NCBI RefSeq assembly: GCF_000512355.1
Contig: NZ_CP004006.1
Location: 1,355,001-1,419,000 of the forward strand
Source: Legionella oakridgensis ATCC 33761 = DSM 21215
GTDB lineage: Bacteria; Pseudomonadota; Gammaproteobacteria; Legionellales; Legionellaceae
Length of the DNA: 64,000 nucleotides
Direction: 5' to 3'
Shown here: piece after piece, positions 48,133 through 57,455 of the stretch
How the letters are laid out: each line of letters opens with the position of its first letter
How positions within the stretch are numbered: the first letter of the stretch is position 1
Notes under the pieces: model-generated
The model's database searches: none
The model's input: only the letters and a program-made list of their open reading frames with translations
Told to the model about the DNA's origin: nothing
Position numbers and translations under genes: made by a program

Positions 48133-48384
48133 ATGATTTCTTCTGAAAAAAGGGCCAAAATAATTTGGCATTGCCGTCGAGGCATGCTTGAACTGGATTT
48201 AATTCTTAATCGATTTATGGAAAAACAATTCGAATTTTTATCAAGCAACCAGGTTGAGGCATTTGAAAAATTATTGAGCTGTCAGGATCCGGATATTTAT
48301 GCTTGGCTAATGGGATATGAGCAGCCTAAGGACAGGGAGTTGATTGATATTGTCGCCATTGTCAAACATCACGGTAATCATTAA
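48133..48384 (+). CDS. sdhE: Succinate dehydrogenase assembly factor SdhE
   Basis: 83 residues that promote covalent FAD attachment to SdhA and FrdA. The conserved RGM(L)ELDLILNRFME block with the RGxxE motif lies near residue 17, and LSCQDPDIYAWLMGYE near residue 55. It sits between divergent ygfZ and the overlapping ygfX, the normal gammaproteobacterial arrangement. Confidence 0.95.
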   Translation: MISSEKRAKIIWHCRRGMLELDLILNRFMEKQFEFLSSNQVEAFEKLLSCQDPDIYAWLMGYEQPKDRELIDIVAIVKHHGNH

Positions 48385-48762
48385 TCCATCCAGAGATTAT
48401 TTAAAGTTGACATTGCTTGCTTATGGTATAGCGGCGTTTGCATGGTGGCAATCTGCATGGTCGCTGATTACCCTAATAACGATATCAGGAATCTTATTTC
48501 TTTTGCTGCGTTCTGCCCTTTTTTTTAATAATTCGCTGTCTGTTTATAGCAAGTTGTCCTACCAGTCTGGGGAGTGGATTTTACACCACGCAAATGGGCA
48601 ACAGATTAAATATGAACGCATGTCCATTTGCTTTGATGCCGGGTTCTTTTTATTTTGAGCTTAACTGGGGCTCATGGTTGTCGAAAAAACATAACTTTGT
48701 TTGCGGATCAAATACCGGTTTCACAAAAAAGTCTATTGTGTATTCTGACGAAAATAAAATAA
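48344..48762 (+). pseudogene. ygfX: YgfX-like (DUF1434) membrane protein, one frameshift
   Basis: A small protein overlapping the sdhE 3' end. Two hydrophobic helices are visible (LTLLAYGIAAFAWWQ, LITLITISGILFLLLRSALF), then the strand-rich cytosolic tail GEWILHHANGQQIKYE. Adding one T to the T5 run at 48647-48651 gives FDAGFFFILSLTGAHGCRKN ITLFADQIPVSQ and a stop at 48762, matching the usual YgfX ending. YgfX is the SdhE partner once proposed as a toxin (CptA). The start codon is uncertain (TTG at 48344 or 48359). Confidence 0.75.
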
Positions 48763-49915
48763 TACAATTATGCTTGGTAGAGGGAAGGTTGAGCTGATTT
48801 TTTTTATTAGAAATAAAAATCCAGAGAATAGCTAGCCATAAGCCAGTGTAACTGAATGCGTACAACAAAGAAGACATGGGGAGGGGCGCCCAACCAAACA
48901 TGGAGTCAGTAATCCATTGTTTTAAATTGCCTGATGAACCATCCGCATGTTGCAAAACAATCATGGCTTGAACTTTTAAGAAAAAAACATGCAGAACATA
49001 CGCCAGCATGGCATTGGTTCCAAATACTTTAAAGGGTTCTGTCCAGTTTTGCCAAGCTTTTATTTCAATTAACCAATAGCAGAGAGCCAAAACAAGTAAT
49101 GCCATTCCACCAGTCCATAAAACATAAGAACTGGTCCAAAGTGCTTTATTAATTGGAAATTCTATTCCCCATATCCATCCGGTAGTGGCCAAAAGGGCAC
49201 CTATACTATACAGTCCAGTTAATTTTTGTTTTTTTGAATAAACAGACAACAGCCAGATACCTGTAAGATTGCCTAATAATGCGGTGGCAATGGCAGGAAG
49301 AGTACTTAACAATCCTTCTGGATCAAAGACCTTGCCATATAAATGGGACGAAGAAAAAAGTAATCGGTCCACAAAAGCTGCAACATTTCCTGTCTGACTG
49401 AGATCATTTGCGCCATATACAGGAATGGCAATTTTGGTCATCATAATCCAATAGGCAATCAGTATGAAGAATGAAATAAGAAGCTGTGTCCGTGGTTTTG
49501 TCGTTAAAAAGAGCAAGGAAGCAACAAAGTAACAAATGGCGATACGCTGCAACACACCGAAAAAACGAAGTGTGGTGAAATCAAAATGAGGAAATAAGTT
49601 TAAAGCCAACCCAATTAAAAACAACGCGATAGAACGCTTGCAGATTTTTTGTAATAAATTTTGAAGCGATGCGTGTTGAGTACGAGCTTTCGTCAATGTG
49701 AAGCTTAAGGATATTCCAACCATGAAGATAAAAAAGGGAAAAACAAAATCAGCCAAGGTGCATCCATGCCATGAAGAATGCATTAGCCATGAGTATGCTG
49801 TTTTATTGCCTGGGCTATTAACCAAAATCATTAGTGCAACGGTTAAACCGCGAAATACATCCAGAGCTAAAAGGCGAGAAGACTTTACATAGGGGGACGA
49901 TTGCGCAACAGACAT
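48650..49915 (-). CDS. NagX-type acyltransferase, heparan-glucosaminide acetyltransferase family
   Basis: A multi-pass inner-membrane protein (COG4299/DUF5009). Signatures are RLLALDVFRGLTVALMILVN, the histidine stretch HSSWHGCTLADFVFPFFIFM, LRFFGVLQRIAICYF and a late KVFGTNAMLAYVLHVFF. Bacterial relatives are proposed to import or acetylate N-acetylglucosamine-type sugars; function here is inferred. The last about 35 residues (NLPSTKHNCIIL onward) read through ygfX antisense. One base added to the T8 run at 48798-48805 would end the protein at 48768, six bases from the ygfX stop, which looks more natural. Confidence 0.85.
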   Translation of the reverse strand: MSVAQSSPYVKSSRLLALDVFRGLTVALMILVNSPGNKTAYSWLMHSSWHGCTLADFVFPFFIFMVGISLSFTLTKARTQHASLQNLLQKICKRSIALFLIGLALNLFPHFDFTTLRFFGVLQRIAICYFVASLLFLTTKPRTQLLISFFILIAYWIMMTKIAIPVYGANDLSQTGNVAAFVDRLLFSSSHLYGKVFDPEGLLSTLPAIATALLGNLTGIWLLSVYSKKQKLTGLYSIGALLATTGWIWGIEFPINKALWTSSYVLWTGGMALLVLALCYWLIEIKAWQNWTEPFKVFGTNAMLAYVLHVFFLKVQAMIVLQHADGSSGNLKQWITDSMFGWAPLPMSSLLYAFSYTGLWLAILWIFISNKKNQLNLPSTKHNCIILFSSEYTIDFFVKPVFDPQTKLCFFDNHEPQLSSK

Positions 49916-50096
49916 AAGATAATAAGAAATTCAGAGTGCATTATAGTAAGCATTTTTTATACATATTAACAAAATTTGTACCATATAAAAACCATTCAGA
50001 TAAAAATATTTTTTTAAAAATTTGATAAAATTCTAACAAGCCTTGTTATAAAACCTATGTTAAAATCCTGACATCATAACTAACAACCTTGTTTCC

Positions 50097-51107
50097 ATGC
50101 TGGAAAGTGATCGTTTAATTAGTTCGCAAGCCATCTTATCAGAAGATGCCATCGATAGGGCGATTAGACCATTAAATCTTGAAGAGTACATTGGTCAAGA
50201 TGAGGTTCGATCACAAATGAGGATATTTATTGATGCTGCGCTGAAACGTCATGATGCGCTGGATCATGTCCTTGTCTTTGGACCGCCAGGATTGGGTAAA
50301 ACAACACTCGCTAATATTATTGCTCATGAAATGGGTGTTAATTTGCGACAGACGTCCGGTCCTGTGTTGGAGCGCGCCGGAGATATTGCTGCTATTTTGA
50401 CTAATTTACAGGAAAACGATGTTTTGTTTATTGACGAAATCCATCGGCTTAGTCCTGTTATTGAAGAAATATTATATCCAGCCATGGAAGATTATAAATT
50501 GGACATTATGATAGGTGAAGGTCCTGCAGCACGCTCTATCAAATTGGAATTGCCACCATTTACGTTAATTGGTGCAACGACACGTGCCGGTTCTTTAACT
50601 TCTCCTCTGCGCGATCGTTTTGGAATCGTTCAACGCCTGGAGTTTTATTCTGTTGCCGCTTTGACGCATATTGTGAGCCGTTCAGCCCGATTATTGCATG
50701 TCCCAACCGATGATGAAGGTGCGAGTGAAATTGCTTTACGCGCTCGTGGAACACCGCGTATTGCCAATCGCTTATTAAGACGAGTACGGGACTATGCAGA
50801 AGTAAAAGGCAACGGCGTCATCGATAAATCAATAGCACAATGTGCTTTAGACATGTTGCATGTGGATGAACATGGCTTTGATGTGATGGACAGGAAATTG
50901 CTGCTTGCTATTATTGAACGTTTTGCCGGTGGTCCTGTGGGTATTGATAGCATTGCTGCGGCCATTGGGGAAGAAAAAGGAACGATAGAAGATGTTCTTG
51001 AACCTTATCTTATCCAACAGGGATTTTTAATGCGAACCCCCAGAGGAAGAATGGCAACTCAATTGGCTTATCAGCATTTTGGCCTGGTAATGACAGAGCC
51101 TGATTAA
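50097..51107 (+). CDS. ruvB: Holliday junction branch migration ATPase RuvB
   Basis: 336 residues, full length. The protein has [20 protein letters not shown], Walker [21 protein letters not shown], Walker [21 protein letters not shown], sensor 1 [20 protein letters not shown] and the C-terminal winged helix ([34 protein letters not shown]). The hexamer drives RuvA-bound junctions during recombination repair. It is first in a run with ybgC and the tol genes, five bases apart; ruvA and ruvC are not in the window. Confidence 0.98.
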   Translation: MLESDRLISSQAILSEDAIDRAIRPLNLEEYIGQDEVRSQMRIFIDAALKRHDALDHVLVFGPPGLGKTTLANIIAHEMGVNLRQTSGPVLERAGDIAAILTNLQENDVLFIDEIHRLSPVIEEILYPAMEDYKLDIMIGEGPAARSIKLELPPFTLIGATTRAGSLTSPLRDRFGIVQRLEFYSVAALTHIVSRSARLLHVPTDDEGASEIALRARGTPRIANRLLRRVRDYAEVKGNGVIDKSIAQCALDMLHVDEHGFDVMDRKLLLAIIERFAGGPVGIDSIAAAIGEEKGTIEDVLEPYLIQQGFLMRTPRGRMATQLAYQHFGLVMTEPD

Positions 51108-51112
51108 TATTT

Positions 51113-51508
51113 ATGATAATAGATAAGGAACATAACAGCTATTTTAGGGTGTACGTTGAAGATGTCGATCACATGGGCATTGTTTATCATGCGAATTATT
51201 TGTATTTTTTTGAGCGCGCACGCACGGATATGTTACGTGATTTTGGGTTATCTTTGACTTCAATGGCAAAATATGGTACACATTTCGCCATTCGTGATGT
51301 ACACATACGCTATTTTCATCCAGCCAGATTGGATGAGCTTCTGACGATTAAAACAAAGTGCACGCGTTCCAGAGCAAGCACTTTGGAGTTTAGACAACTG
51401 ATGTATAATCAAACAAACCATTTATTAAGTGAAGTGATTGTCTGTGTTGTCTGTGTAAATGACCATTTAAAGCCGAAACGTTTACCAGATACTTTATTAA
51501 AGGAGTAG
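51113..51508 (+). CDS. ybgC: Tol-Pal acyl-CoA thioesterase YbgC
   Basis: A hot-dog-fold thioesterase of 131 residues. The active-site block is VEDVDHMGIVYHANYLYFFE (YxxDVDxxGxVYHANY-like with the catalytic Asp), followed by ARTDMLRDFGL and the strand FAIRDVHIRYFHPARLDE. It is the standard first gene of the tol-pal cluster and acts near the membrane on acyl chains. Four bases separate its stop from tolQ. Confidence 0.95.
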   Translation: MIIDKEHNSYFRVYVEDVDHMGIVYHANYLYFFERARTDMLRDFGLSLTSMAKYGTHFAIRDVHIRYFHPARLDELLTIKTKCTRSRASTLEFRQLMYNQTNHLLSEVIVCVVCVNDHLKPKRLPDTLLKE

Positions 51509-51511
51509 AAC

Positions 51512-52183
51512 ATGGCCAATGCCAATGTTTTGGGTTATTTTTTTCAAGCAGGATTGGTTGTAAAAACGGTCATGCTGATTTTGCTGGCTGCCTCGATTGT
51601 TTCGTGGACGCTTATTATACAAAGAGCTTGGTTTTTTAGACGCATCAAGCAGCACTATGAAACATTTAGTAAACGCTTTTGGGAGTCTGGTGATTTAAGC
51701 AAGCTCTACGCAGAACTTGATTCAAATTCAACGGATAGGTATGGCTTGGCTGCTATTTTCCACTCTGGATTCAAAGAGTTTTTACGTATCCGTAAACTGG
51801 GTCAAATTGTATTGGAGCCCATACAAAGAGTGATGCAAATCAGTCATGCCAAAGAAGCTGAGCGACTTGAACAACATTTGCCTTTGTTTGCTTCGGTGGG
51901 TTCTATTGCCCCTTACGTCGGTCTATTTGGCACGGTATGGGGAATTATGACTTCTTTCCAAGCATTAGGTCATGCTCAACAAGCCACTATTGCCATGGTG
52001 GCTCCTGGTATTTCAGAAGCCTTGGTGGCAACAGCGCTTGGATTATTTACTGCTATCCCCGCGGTTATTGCTTTTAACCGTTATACGGCATGGTCAAATG
52101 CTTTGCTGGATAGATATGATCTTTTTCAAGAAGAGCTCATCGCATTAATCACACAGCAAACTTCATCACCTGGAAGAGGATGA
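51512..52183 (+). CDS. tolQ: TolQ proton-channel subunit
   Basis: 223 residues of the ExbB/TolQ family with three membrane helices: LVVKTVMLILLAASIVSWTL near the N-terminus, and LFASVGSIAPYVGLFGTVWG plus EALVATALGLFTAIPAVIAF in the C-terminal half. With TolR it uses the proton gradient to energise TolA for outer-membrane constriction at division. The 3' end lies against tolR. Confidence 0.97.
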   Translation: MANANVLGYFFQAGLVVKTVMLILLAASIVSWTLIIQRAWFFRRIKQHYETFSKRFWESGDLSKLYAELDSNSTDRYGLAAIFHSGFKEFLRIRKLGQIVLEPIQRVMQISHAKEAERLEQHLPLFASVGSIAPYVGLFGTVWGIMTSFQALGHAQQATIAMVAPGISEALVATALGLFTAIPAVIAFNRYTAWSNALLDRYDLFQEELIALITQQTSSPGRG

Positions 52184-52188
52184 ATTTC

Positions 52189-52647
52189 ATGATGAAAAAG
52201 AAAGGCATACGTACTCGTCCAATTGCTGAAATTAATGTTGTTCCTTACATTGACGTCATGCTGGTTCTTTTGGTTATTTTTATGATCACAGCTCCCATGT
52301 TGACGCAAGGGGTCACCGTTGATTTACCTAAAGCAGCGAGTGACACAATTAAGGCGGCTGAACGTGAACCTATTATTGTGTCTGTCGATCGACAAGGCGA
52401 TTATTTTTTGAATATTAGTTCAACCCCGGACATGCCAATGGCGCCGCAAGCCTTGATGGTGCGTGTTGCTGCCGAATTGGAGTTGGCACGTCAATCAGGA
52501 AAACCGATTAATGTTCTGGTTAAGGGTGATCAAGGAGTTCCTTACGGTAAAGTGGTTATTGCAATGAGTCTATTAAAACAAGCTGGCGCTGAACAGGTTG
52601 GGCTAATTACTGATTCTTCTGAATTAACTCAGGGGGATATGGCATGA
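52189..52647 (+). CDS. tolR: TolR proton-channel subunit
   Basis: About 152 residues of the ExbD/TolR family. One membrane helix contains the essential aspartate (AEINVVPYIDVMLVLLVIFM), then ITAPMLTQGVTVDLP and a periplasmic domain (PYGKVVIAMSLLKQAGAEQV). An ATG at 52180 overlaps the tolQ stop; the ATG at 52189 is preferred from its spacing to GAAGAGG. The stop overlaps tolA. Confidence 0.96.
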   Translation: MMKKKGIRTRPIAEINVVPYIDVMLVLLVIFMITAPMLTQGVTVDLPKAASDTIKAAEREPIIVSVDRQGDYFLNISSTPDMPMAPQALMVRVAAELELARQSGKPINVLVKGDQGVPYGKVVIAMSLLKQAGAEQVGLITDSSELTQGDMA

Positions 52648-53594
52648 TGGCGGAGAAAAGTTATCGTGTGGCGTTTGCCGCTGCCATTATGTTGCATGTT
52701 TTGATTGTGATTTTTTTAGTATCAGAACCTAGCAATAAGCACCCTGTTTTAACGCTTGAGGCTAAAAATGAGAATCATCAAATCCAGCAAATGGAACCGC
52801 AACCTCAAGAACAGGCCATTAAAGCAGTGAGCGTTGATAATCAGGAAGTCATGGAAACGGTTAACCGTTTAAAGTCCGAACGCTTACGACAGAAACAGGC
52901 TGAAGAAAGAAGACAGCGGGCATTGATGCAACAGGCGGAAGTGGCTCGTAAACGTCGTGTTGAAGAACAGCAACGTCTGGAAAAATTAAAAAATGAAGCT
53001 GCCAAATTGGCTAAGGCGCGCCAACAGCAACTGGTTGAAGAACAAAAACGCTTGCAACAATTAGCAAAACAAAAGCAAGAAGAAGAGCAACGTCTGGCTG
53101 ACATGAAAAAGAAACAGCTCCAGCTGCAAAAACAGCAGGAAGAAGAAGCAGCTAAACTGGCTGAATTGAAAAAGAAAAAAGCAGAGGAAGAAGCCCGGGA
53201 GCAAAAGGCGCGTGAAGCGCAAGCCAAAGCCGAGCAAGAAAGAAAAAGACAGGCTGAGATAGAACAAGCAGCACGAGATGCGGAAAAAAATGCCCGGATT
53301 GCCGGAGAGGTGGATAAATATAAGGCATTAATCATTAATGCCATTAGTCGTCAATGGATATTGCCTGAGAATGTCGATAACCAATTATCCAGCAAGTTCC
53401 GTATTCGACTTGCTCCCAATGGTGCTGTTCTTGAAGTTAGTCTGATTCGCAGTAGCGGGGATCCTATTCTTGACCGCTCAGCCCAGTCAGCCATTTATAA
53501 AGCATCTCCACTGCCCGTGCCAAGTGATCCGGATGCATTTAATATGTTTCGTGATATAAGTTTAACCGTACGTCCCGAAAACGTCAGGGGGTAA
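52644..53594 (+). CDS. tolA: TolA periplasm-spanning protein
   Basis: 316 residues: a short cytosolic start, a membrane anchor (VAFAAAIMLHVLIVIFLVS), a long lysine/glutamine/glutamate-rich coiled coil from about residue 60 to 220, and the C-terminal TolA/TonB-like domain (KALIINAISRQWILPENVDN, LIRSSGDPILDRSAQSAIYK). It bridges TolQR to TolB/Pal. ATGATG overlaps the tolR stop. The repetitive coiled coil produces long spurious frames on the other strand. Confidence 0.96.
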   Translation: MMAEKSYRVAFAAAIMLHVLIVIFLVSEPSNKHPVLTLEAKNENHQIQQMEPQPQEQAIKAVSVDNQEVMETVNRLKSERLRQKQAEERRQRALMQQAEVARKRRVEEQQRLEKLKNEAAKLAKARQQQLVEEQKRLQQLAKQKQEEEQRLADMKKKQLQLQKQQEEEAAKLAELKKKKAEEEAREQKAREAQAKAEQERKRQAEIEQAARDAEKNARIAGEVDKYKALIINAISRQWILPENVDNQLSSKFRIRLAPNGAVLEVSLIRSSGDPILDRSAQSAIYKASPLPVPSDPDAFNMFRDISLTVRPENVRG

Positions 53595-53600
53595 TTTGTG

Positions 53601-54851
53601 ATGAATCGATTTATAGCCATTCTGTTTTTATTGTTTACTAAAATGGCTTTTTCGCTCGATCTGGAGTTAACGCAAGGCATTAATGCCGCATTGCCTATTG
53701 GCATTAATACCTTTAATGGTGGGCAAGCTGGACAAATGCTCAATGGCATTATTGAAAATGATCTGCGTTTTTCCGGCCAATTTAAAATCATTCCCGAAAT
53801 TCAGCCTGGTTCTGATGTGAATACTTGGCGCCAAGGTGGGGCTGATAGTGTGTTATCAGGACAAGTAACGCAAATTGGGTTTAATCGTTATGATGTTCAC
53901 TTTGAATTATTGGATGCAGCGGCGCACGGTCGCTTGCTGTTAGCAAAGAGCTTTCAAATCAATGCCAATGAGTTAAGAGCACTGGCACATCATATAAGCG
54001 ATGAAGTCTATCAAAAATTAACCGGGGAACGTGGCGTATTTTCTACTCGAATTGCTTATATTTTAGTTCAACGCGACCAGGGAAGACAAAAATATTCTTT
54101 GGAAGTAGCGGATGTTGACGGCCACAATCCCCAAAGCTTGCTCATTTCAACGGAGCCCATCATGTCCCCAGCCTGGTCTCCTGATGGGACGCAGATTGCC
54201 TATGTGTCCTTTGAAAAGAAACGGGCGCAAATCTTTACGGTGAATGTTGCAACCGGAAATCGTCGTTTGGTCACTAATTTCCCAGGCATTAATGGTGCTC
54301 CTGCCTGGTCTCCTGATGGCCGTGAATTGGCTGTCGTTCTCTCAAAAGAAGGCACACCTAAAATATACAGGGTCGATTTAGCCAGCGGTGCTATGAAACA
54401 ATTGACCTTCGGTGATGCGATTGATACCGAACCTCATTATGCGCCAGATGGTCGCTCTTTATTATTTACTTCTGGCAGAGGAGGGGCACCGCAAGTTTAC
54501 CGGCTGTCATTGGCAGATGGAAGAATAAATCGAGTGACCTTTGAGGGTAATTATAATGCTCGCGCCTCTTATACGCCGAATCAGAGAAACATTGTCTTAC
54601 TGCATCGTGAAGATAAACAATTTAACATCGGTGTGCAAAATACCGATACCGGTCGAATCACGCAATTGACATACTCTCCAATGGATGAATCTCCTTCCGT
54701 TGCACCAAATGGACGCTTAATCCTTTATGCAACCCATCATCAAGATAAAGGAGTATTGGCAGTAGTATCGATTGATGGACGTATTCGAATGCGCTTGCCA
54801 TCCCGACAAGGAGATGTGCAGGAGCCATCCTGGTCCCCCTATTTAGGATGA
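53601..54851 (+). CDS. tolB: TolB periplasmic beta-propeller protein
   Basis: 416 residues. A signal peptide ([18 protein letters not shown]) is followed by [16 protein letters not shown], the N-terminal domain with [10 protein letters not shown], and a six-blade propeller with repeated [42 protein letters not shown] and EPSWSPYLG. TolB links TolA to Pal. GTG at 53598 is an alternative start. A nuclease gene overlaps its stop region (ATGA), not pal as in many relatives. Confidence 0.97.
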   Translation: MNRFIAILFLLFTKMAFSLDLELTQGINAALPIGINTFNGGQAGQMLNGIIENDLRFSGQFKIIPEIQPGSDVNTWRQGGADSVLSGQVTQIGFNRYDVHFELLDAAAHGRLLLAKSFQINANELRALAHHISDEVYQKLTGERGVFSTRIAYILVQRDQGRQKYSLEVADVDGHNPQSLLISTEPIMSPAWSPDGTQIAYVSFEKKRAQIFTVNVATGNRRLVTNFPGINGAPAWSPDGRELAVVLSKEGTPKIYRVDLASGAMKQLTFGDAIDTEPHYAPDGRSLLFTSGRGGAPQVYRLSLADGRINRVTFEGNYNARASYTPNQRNIVLLHREDKQFNIGVQNTDTGRITQLTYSPMDESPSVAPNGRLILYATHHQDKGVLAVVSIDGRIRMRLPSRQGDVQEPSWSPYLG

Positions 54852-54865
54852 TTCAGCCTATTGGT

Positions 54866-55702
54866 ATGAAAAATAAAACGCTTGCATTCATACTGGCAGG
54901 GTGTCTTTTACCGTTTCAGACCTTCGCCTGGAACGCGTTAGGGCATCAATTGATTGCACAAATTGCTTATGATTATTTGACCCCACATGCCCGTGCTACG
55001 TTTAATCATTATAATCATGCTTTAGATAAGGAATATCGTGCGGACAGTTTCATCAATGCAGCCGTATGGCTGGATAGCTTAAGGCACCATGATGTCAATT
55101 GGTTTAATAGTTTGCATTATATAGACTGGTATTTTACTGAAGATGGCAGTCTTTTACCTTCCCCACAACCTGTTAATGCCGTTTGGGCAATCAAAGAAGC
55201 TCGTCGCATTTTGAACAGTAAAAAGTCTAATGAATTTGAGAAAGGATTTAGTTTACGTATTCTTTTGCATGTTGTCGGTGATCTTCACCAACCATTGCAT
55301 GCCGCATCAAGAGTTAGTAAATCGATGCCAGCAGGCGATCGTGGTGGTAATAAGGTAGCTCTCAGGAAAAATCCAATTGCAGATAATCTTCATTTATATT
55401 GGGATAAAGGGGCTGGCCTATTGATAGGAAAACGTTTTAGCCAATCACAAATCATGACTATGGCAGCAAATATTGAGAAACGCTGGCCATGCAAGCCGGG
55501 ATTAGATAATAAACCAATGCATTGGGCCCAAGAATCGCACGATCTCGCAGTAAAATACGTTTATACGCTAAAAAATAATGCAATACCCACTGCTCAATAT
55601 CAGCGAAATGCTCAACGGATTACTGAGCAACGTCTTGCCTTGGCCGGTTGCCGTTTAGCGGCCATGCTAAATCAAATTGACAAAAGTCTACTAAAGAAAT
55701 GA
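54866..55702 (+). CDS. Secreted S1/P1-type nuclease
   Basis: 278 residues. The signal peptide MKNKTLAFILAGCLLPFQTF A ends so that the mature protein begins WNALGHQLIAQIAYDYL; the N-terminal Trp is itself a zinc ligand in this family. Further zinc ligands are seen in RADSFINAAVWLDSLRHHDV, SLHYIDWYF, RILLHVVGDLHQPLHAASR and DNLHLYWDKG. These enzymes cut single-stranded nucleic acids or have phospholipase C-like folds. It overlaps the tolB stop region, so it is probably co-transcribed; an ATG 18 bases earlier (54848) is less likely. Confidence 0.9.
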   Translation: MKNKTLAFILAGCLLPFQTFAWNALGHQLIAQIAYDYLTPHARATFNHYNHALDKEYRADSFINAAVWLDSLRHHDVNWFNSLHYIDWYFTEDGSLLPSPQPVNAVWAIKEARRILNSKKSNEFEKGFSLRILLHVVGDLHQPLHAASRVSKSMPAGDRGGNKVALRKNPIADNLHLYWDKGAGLLIGKRFSQSQIMTMAANIEKRWPCKPGLDNKPMHWAQESHDLAVKYVYTLKNNAIPTAQYQRNAQRITEQRLALAGCRLAAMLNQIDKSLLKK

Positions 55703-55718
55703 CGCAAGAAATTGCGTC
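55701..55718 (+). terminator. Possible small hairpin after the nuclease gene
   Basis: GACGCAA pairs with TTGCGTC around GAAA, starting within the stop codon. No clear U tract follows, so this is a weak call. Confidence 0.4.
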
Positions 55719-55772
55719 TTGCATCTCGGCCTTAGCGTGAAGAGTGCAAAAGGGCAGTATGCAAGCAAGATA

Positions 55773-57293
55773 TCAAGGTTTGGTTGGTAGGGGGCTCATG
55801 CCTAGCTCATGCTCGGGAGATGCAGCAGTTTGTTGAGGCTCGGGAAACTTGTGTGAATTGATCTCTGCAAGTGTTGTTTTGAAGGCTTCTGGAGCATCTT
55901 CTCGAGCGGATAACTTGCCGTGTTCATCCATAGACACCCAACCTAAGCCTGCGAGAGCCTCTCTTGTTCTTTTACCGGTACCCCCTGTTTCACCATAAGC
56001 ATGGTGAATAATAGCCTCCAAACTTACTTCATGCGTTGCCCAATGATTCGTTGCAAAAACCCCCAAACTTTCTTTATATTTCATCATAAACTGATGTTCT
56101 GGGCTTGCATTGTAAGTATCCAGCGCTTTTTTAAAGCTGGCTGGGGCAGTCTCCGTTGCTGTTAAGTTGCCTTGATGGTCTTCACGCACCCAATTTAAAA
56201 CAATTAGAGTTATTTTTGATCGTTGACCGCTACCTGAATTCAACTCACCATAAGCATGCTTGACTAAATTATCAAAAACAACTCGATTTTCATTCCAATG
56301 ACTTTTAGAAGAAGGACCACGCTCTCTATATTTACTCATAAAAGTGGCAGTATGTGTTTTTTCAGCCTTGGCTTCTTCAGCTGCTTTGGCTTGTGCAGCT
56401 TCTCTGGCTTCTTGTTCAGCAGCAGCTTGAGCCCTGGCTTTTGCATCAGCACGTTGTTCTTCCTGCCTATTCACAACGAAGTTTAGAGCACTTTCTAAAC
56501 TTTTTGCTGTTGTTGGACTTTTGAGCTCTGGTGGCTCTAAAAGTAATCTGCTTAAAAACGAAGTTATTTTTTTAATGCCTCTGTTTTCCTCTGACTCTTG
56601 CACATCATGCATTGCAGTGAGTGCCAGCCTGACAACGTTTGAAAACTGTTCTCCTCCTTCTGGCGGTTTTTTCACCACAAGTTCAATACCTGTTCCGTCT
56701 CTATCAAAATGAACTTCAGCATCGAGGCCTTTGACTTTGAACGTACGTGACCTGGATTCAGAATCAATGCTCCCCATTCTAATTCGAATGGTATCCTCAG
56801 ATATTTCTAAAAAACCTGGTGGTATGTCCTGTCTTGGTCTCTTGACTGAGGGTACAGGTACAGTTGGCGTATCAGAGTCATTTGCGGCAGCTCGTTCAGC
56901 TCTGCTCCTAGCCACCAACGCTTCCAGGGTTGGCTGAGATGGCTGCAAAAATCTGGTTAAAACCGTTTTCAAATCTTCTGCATTGCTGCAATGACCAAAC
57001 CGACCATCACCAAAACGCTTATTATCTAAAAAATTAATAACGGCCTTCAAACTATCTTCGCCTTCCGTGGTTGCTGCCTGTTGTGCCAGGACAGCATATT
57101 CTCGAAACCGTATTTCATCAGCCTGCCCGGCACCATCAGGGAGATTGATCTGTAGAGCCACACGCCCATCCTCATGAAAACTGACATTAAAATCAAGTCC
57201 GTTAAAGTTGAATGACATAGTATTTTCTGGATTCTTAAGATCAGAATTCATCCTAATGGTGTCAACCGATATTGCTAAGGTGGTTTTTGGCAT
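55773..57293 (-). CDS. Repeat-built orphan protein, effector candidate
   Basis: 506 residues, no signal peptide, not a family I recognise. It is made of two internal duplications. Residues about 6-116 and 161-273 match (ISVDTIRMNSDL / ISEDTIRIRMGS; FNGLDFNVSFHEDG / VKGLDAEVHFDRDG). An Ala/Glu coiled coil spans about 275-312. Residues about 318-395 and 402-480 match (VKHAYGELNSGSGQR ... LNWV / IHHAYGETGGTGKRTR ... LGWV). The latter module is also at the C-terminus of the GDSL protein at 2204-3624. Size, composition and the shared module suggest a translocated effector; function unknown. Confidence 0.75.
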   Translation of the reverse strand: MPKTTLAISVDTIRMNSDLKNPENTMSFNFNGLDFNVSFHEDGRVALQINLPDGAGQADEIRFREYAVLAQQAATTEGEDSLKAVINFLDNKRFGDGRFGHCSNAEDLKTVLTRFLQPSQPTLEALVARSRAERAAANDSDTPTVPVPSVKRPRQDIPPGFLEISEDTIRIRMGSIDSESRSRTFKVKGLDAEVHFDRDGTGIELVVKKPPEGGEQFSNVVRLALTAMHDVQESEENRGIKKITSFLSRLLLEPPELKSPTTAKSLESALNFVVNRQEEQRADAKARAQAAAEQEAREAAQAKAAEEAKAEKTHTATFMSKYRERGPSSKSHWNENRVVFDNLVKHAYGELNSGSGQRSKITLIVLNWVREDHQGNLTATETAPASFKKALDTYNASPEHQFMMKYKESLGVFATNHWATHEVSLEAIIHHAYGETGGTGKRTREALAGLGWVSMDEHGKLSAREDAPEAFKTTLAEINSHKFPEPQQTAASPEHELGMSPLPTKP

Positions 57294-57417
57294 TCTTTAT
57301 CTCATCAGCAAGAGGGATAACTCAATTATAGTATATATTTTGATTAAATCTTGAGGGTGAGAAGGATAGGAGATTTGAGTGATTAAGGTTGGTTGGCTAC
57401 GAGAATGGATACGGCTC

Positions 57418-57448
57418 ATGTGCTGTGGCGGCCTGCATCACAGCACAT
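57418..57448. terminator. Hairpin downstream of the 2-oxoacid dehydrogenase operon
   Basis: ATGTGCTGTG pairs perfectly with CACAGCACAT over an 11-base loop, eight bases beyond the end of the E2 gene. No U tract follows on either strand, so it may be an mRNA 3' stabiliser or a weak terminator. Confidence 0.5.
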
Positions 57449-57455
57449 ATTGGTA

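Noticed and set aside
52841..53344. 167-codon minus-strand frame rich in Ser, Cys and Phe
   Set aside because: It is a shadow of the Lys/Gln/Glu-rich coiled coil of tolA and has no family signature.
50097..55702. A complete tol-pal cluster
   Set aside because: ybgC and tolQRAB are present, but no Pal lipoprotein gene follows; the next gene is clearly an S1/P1 nuclease.
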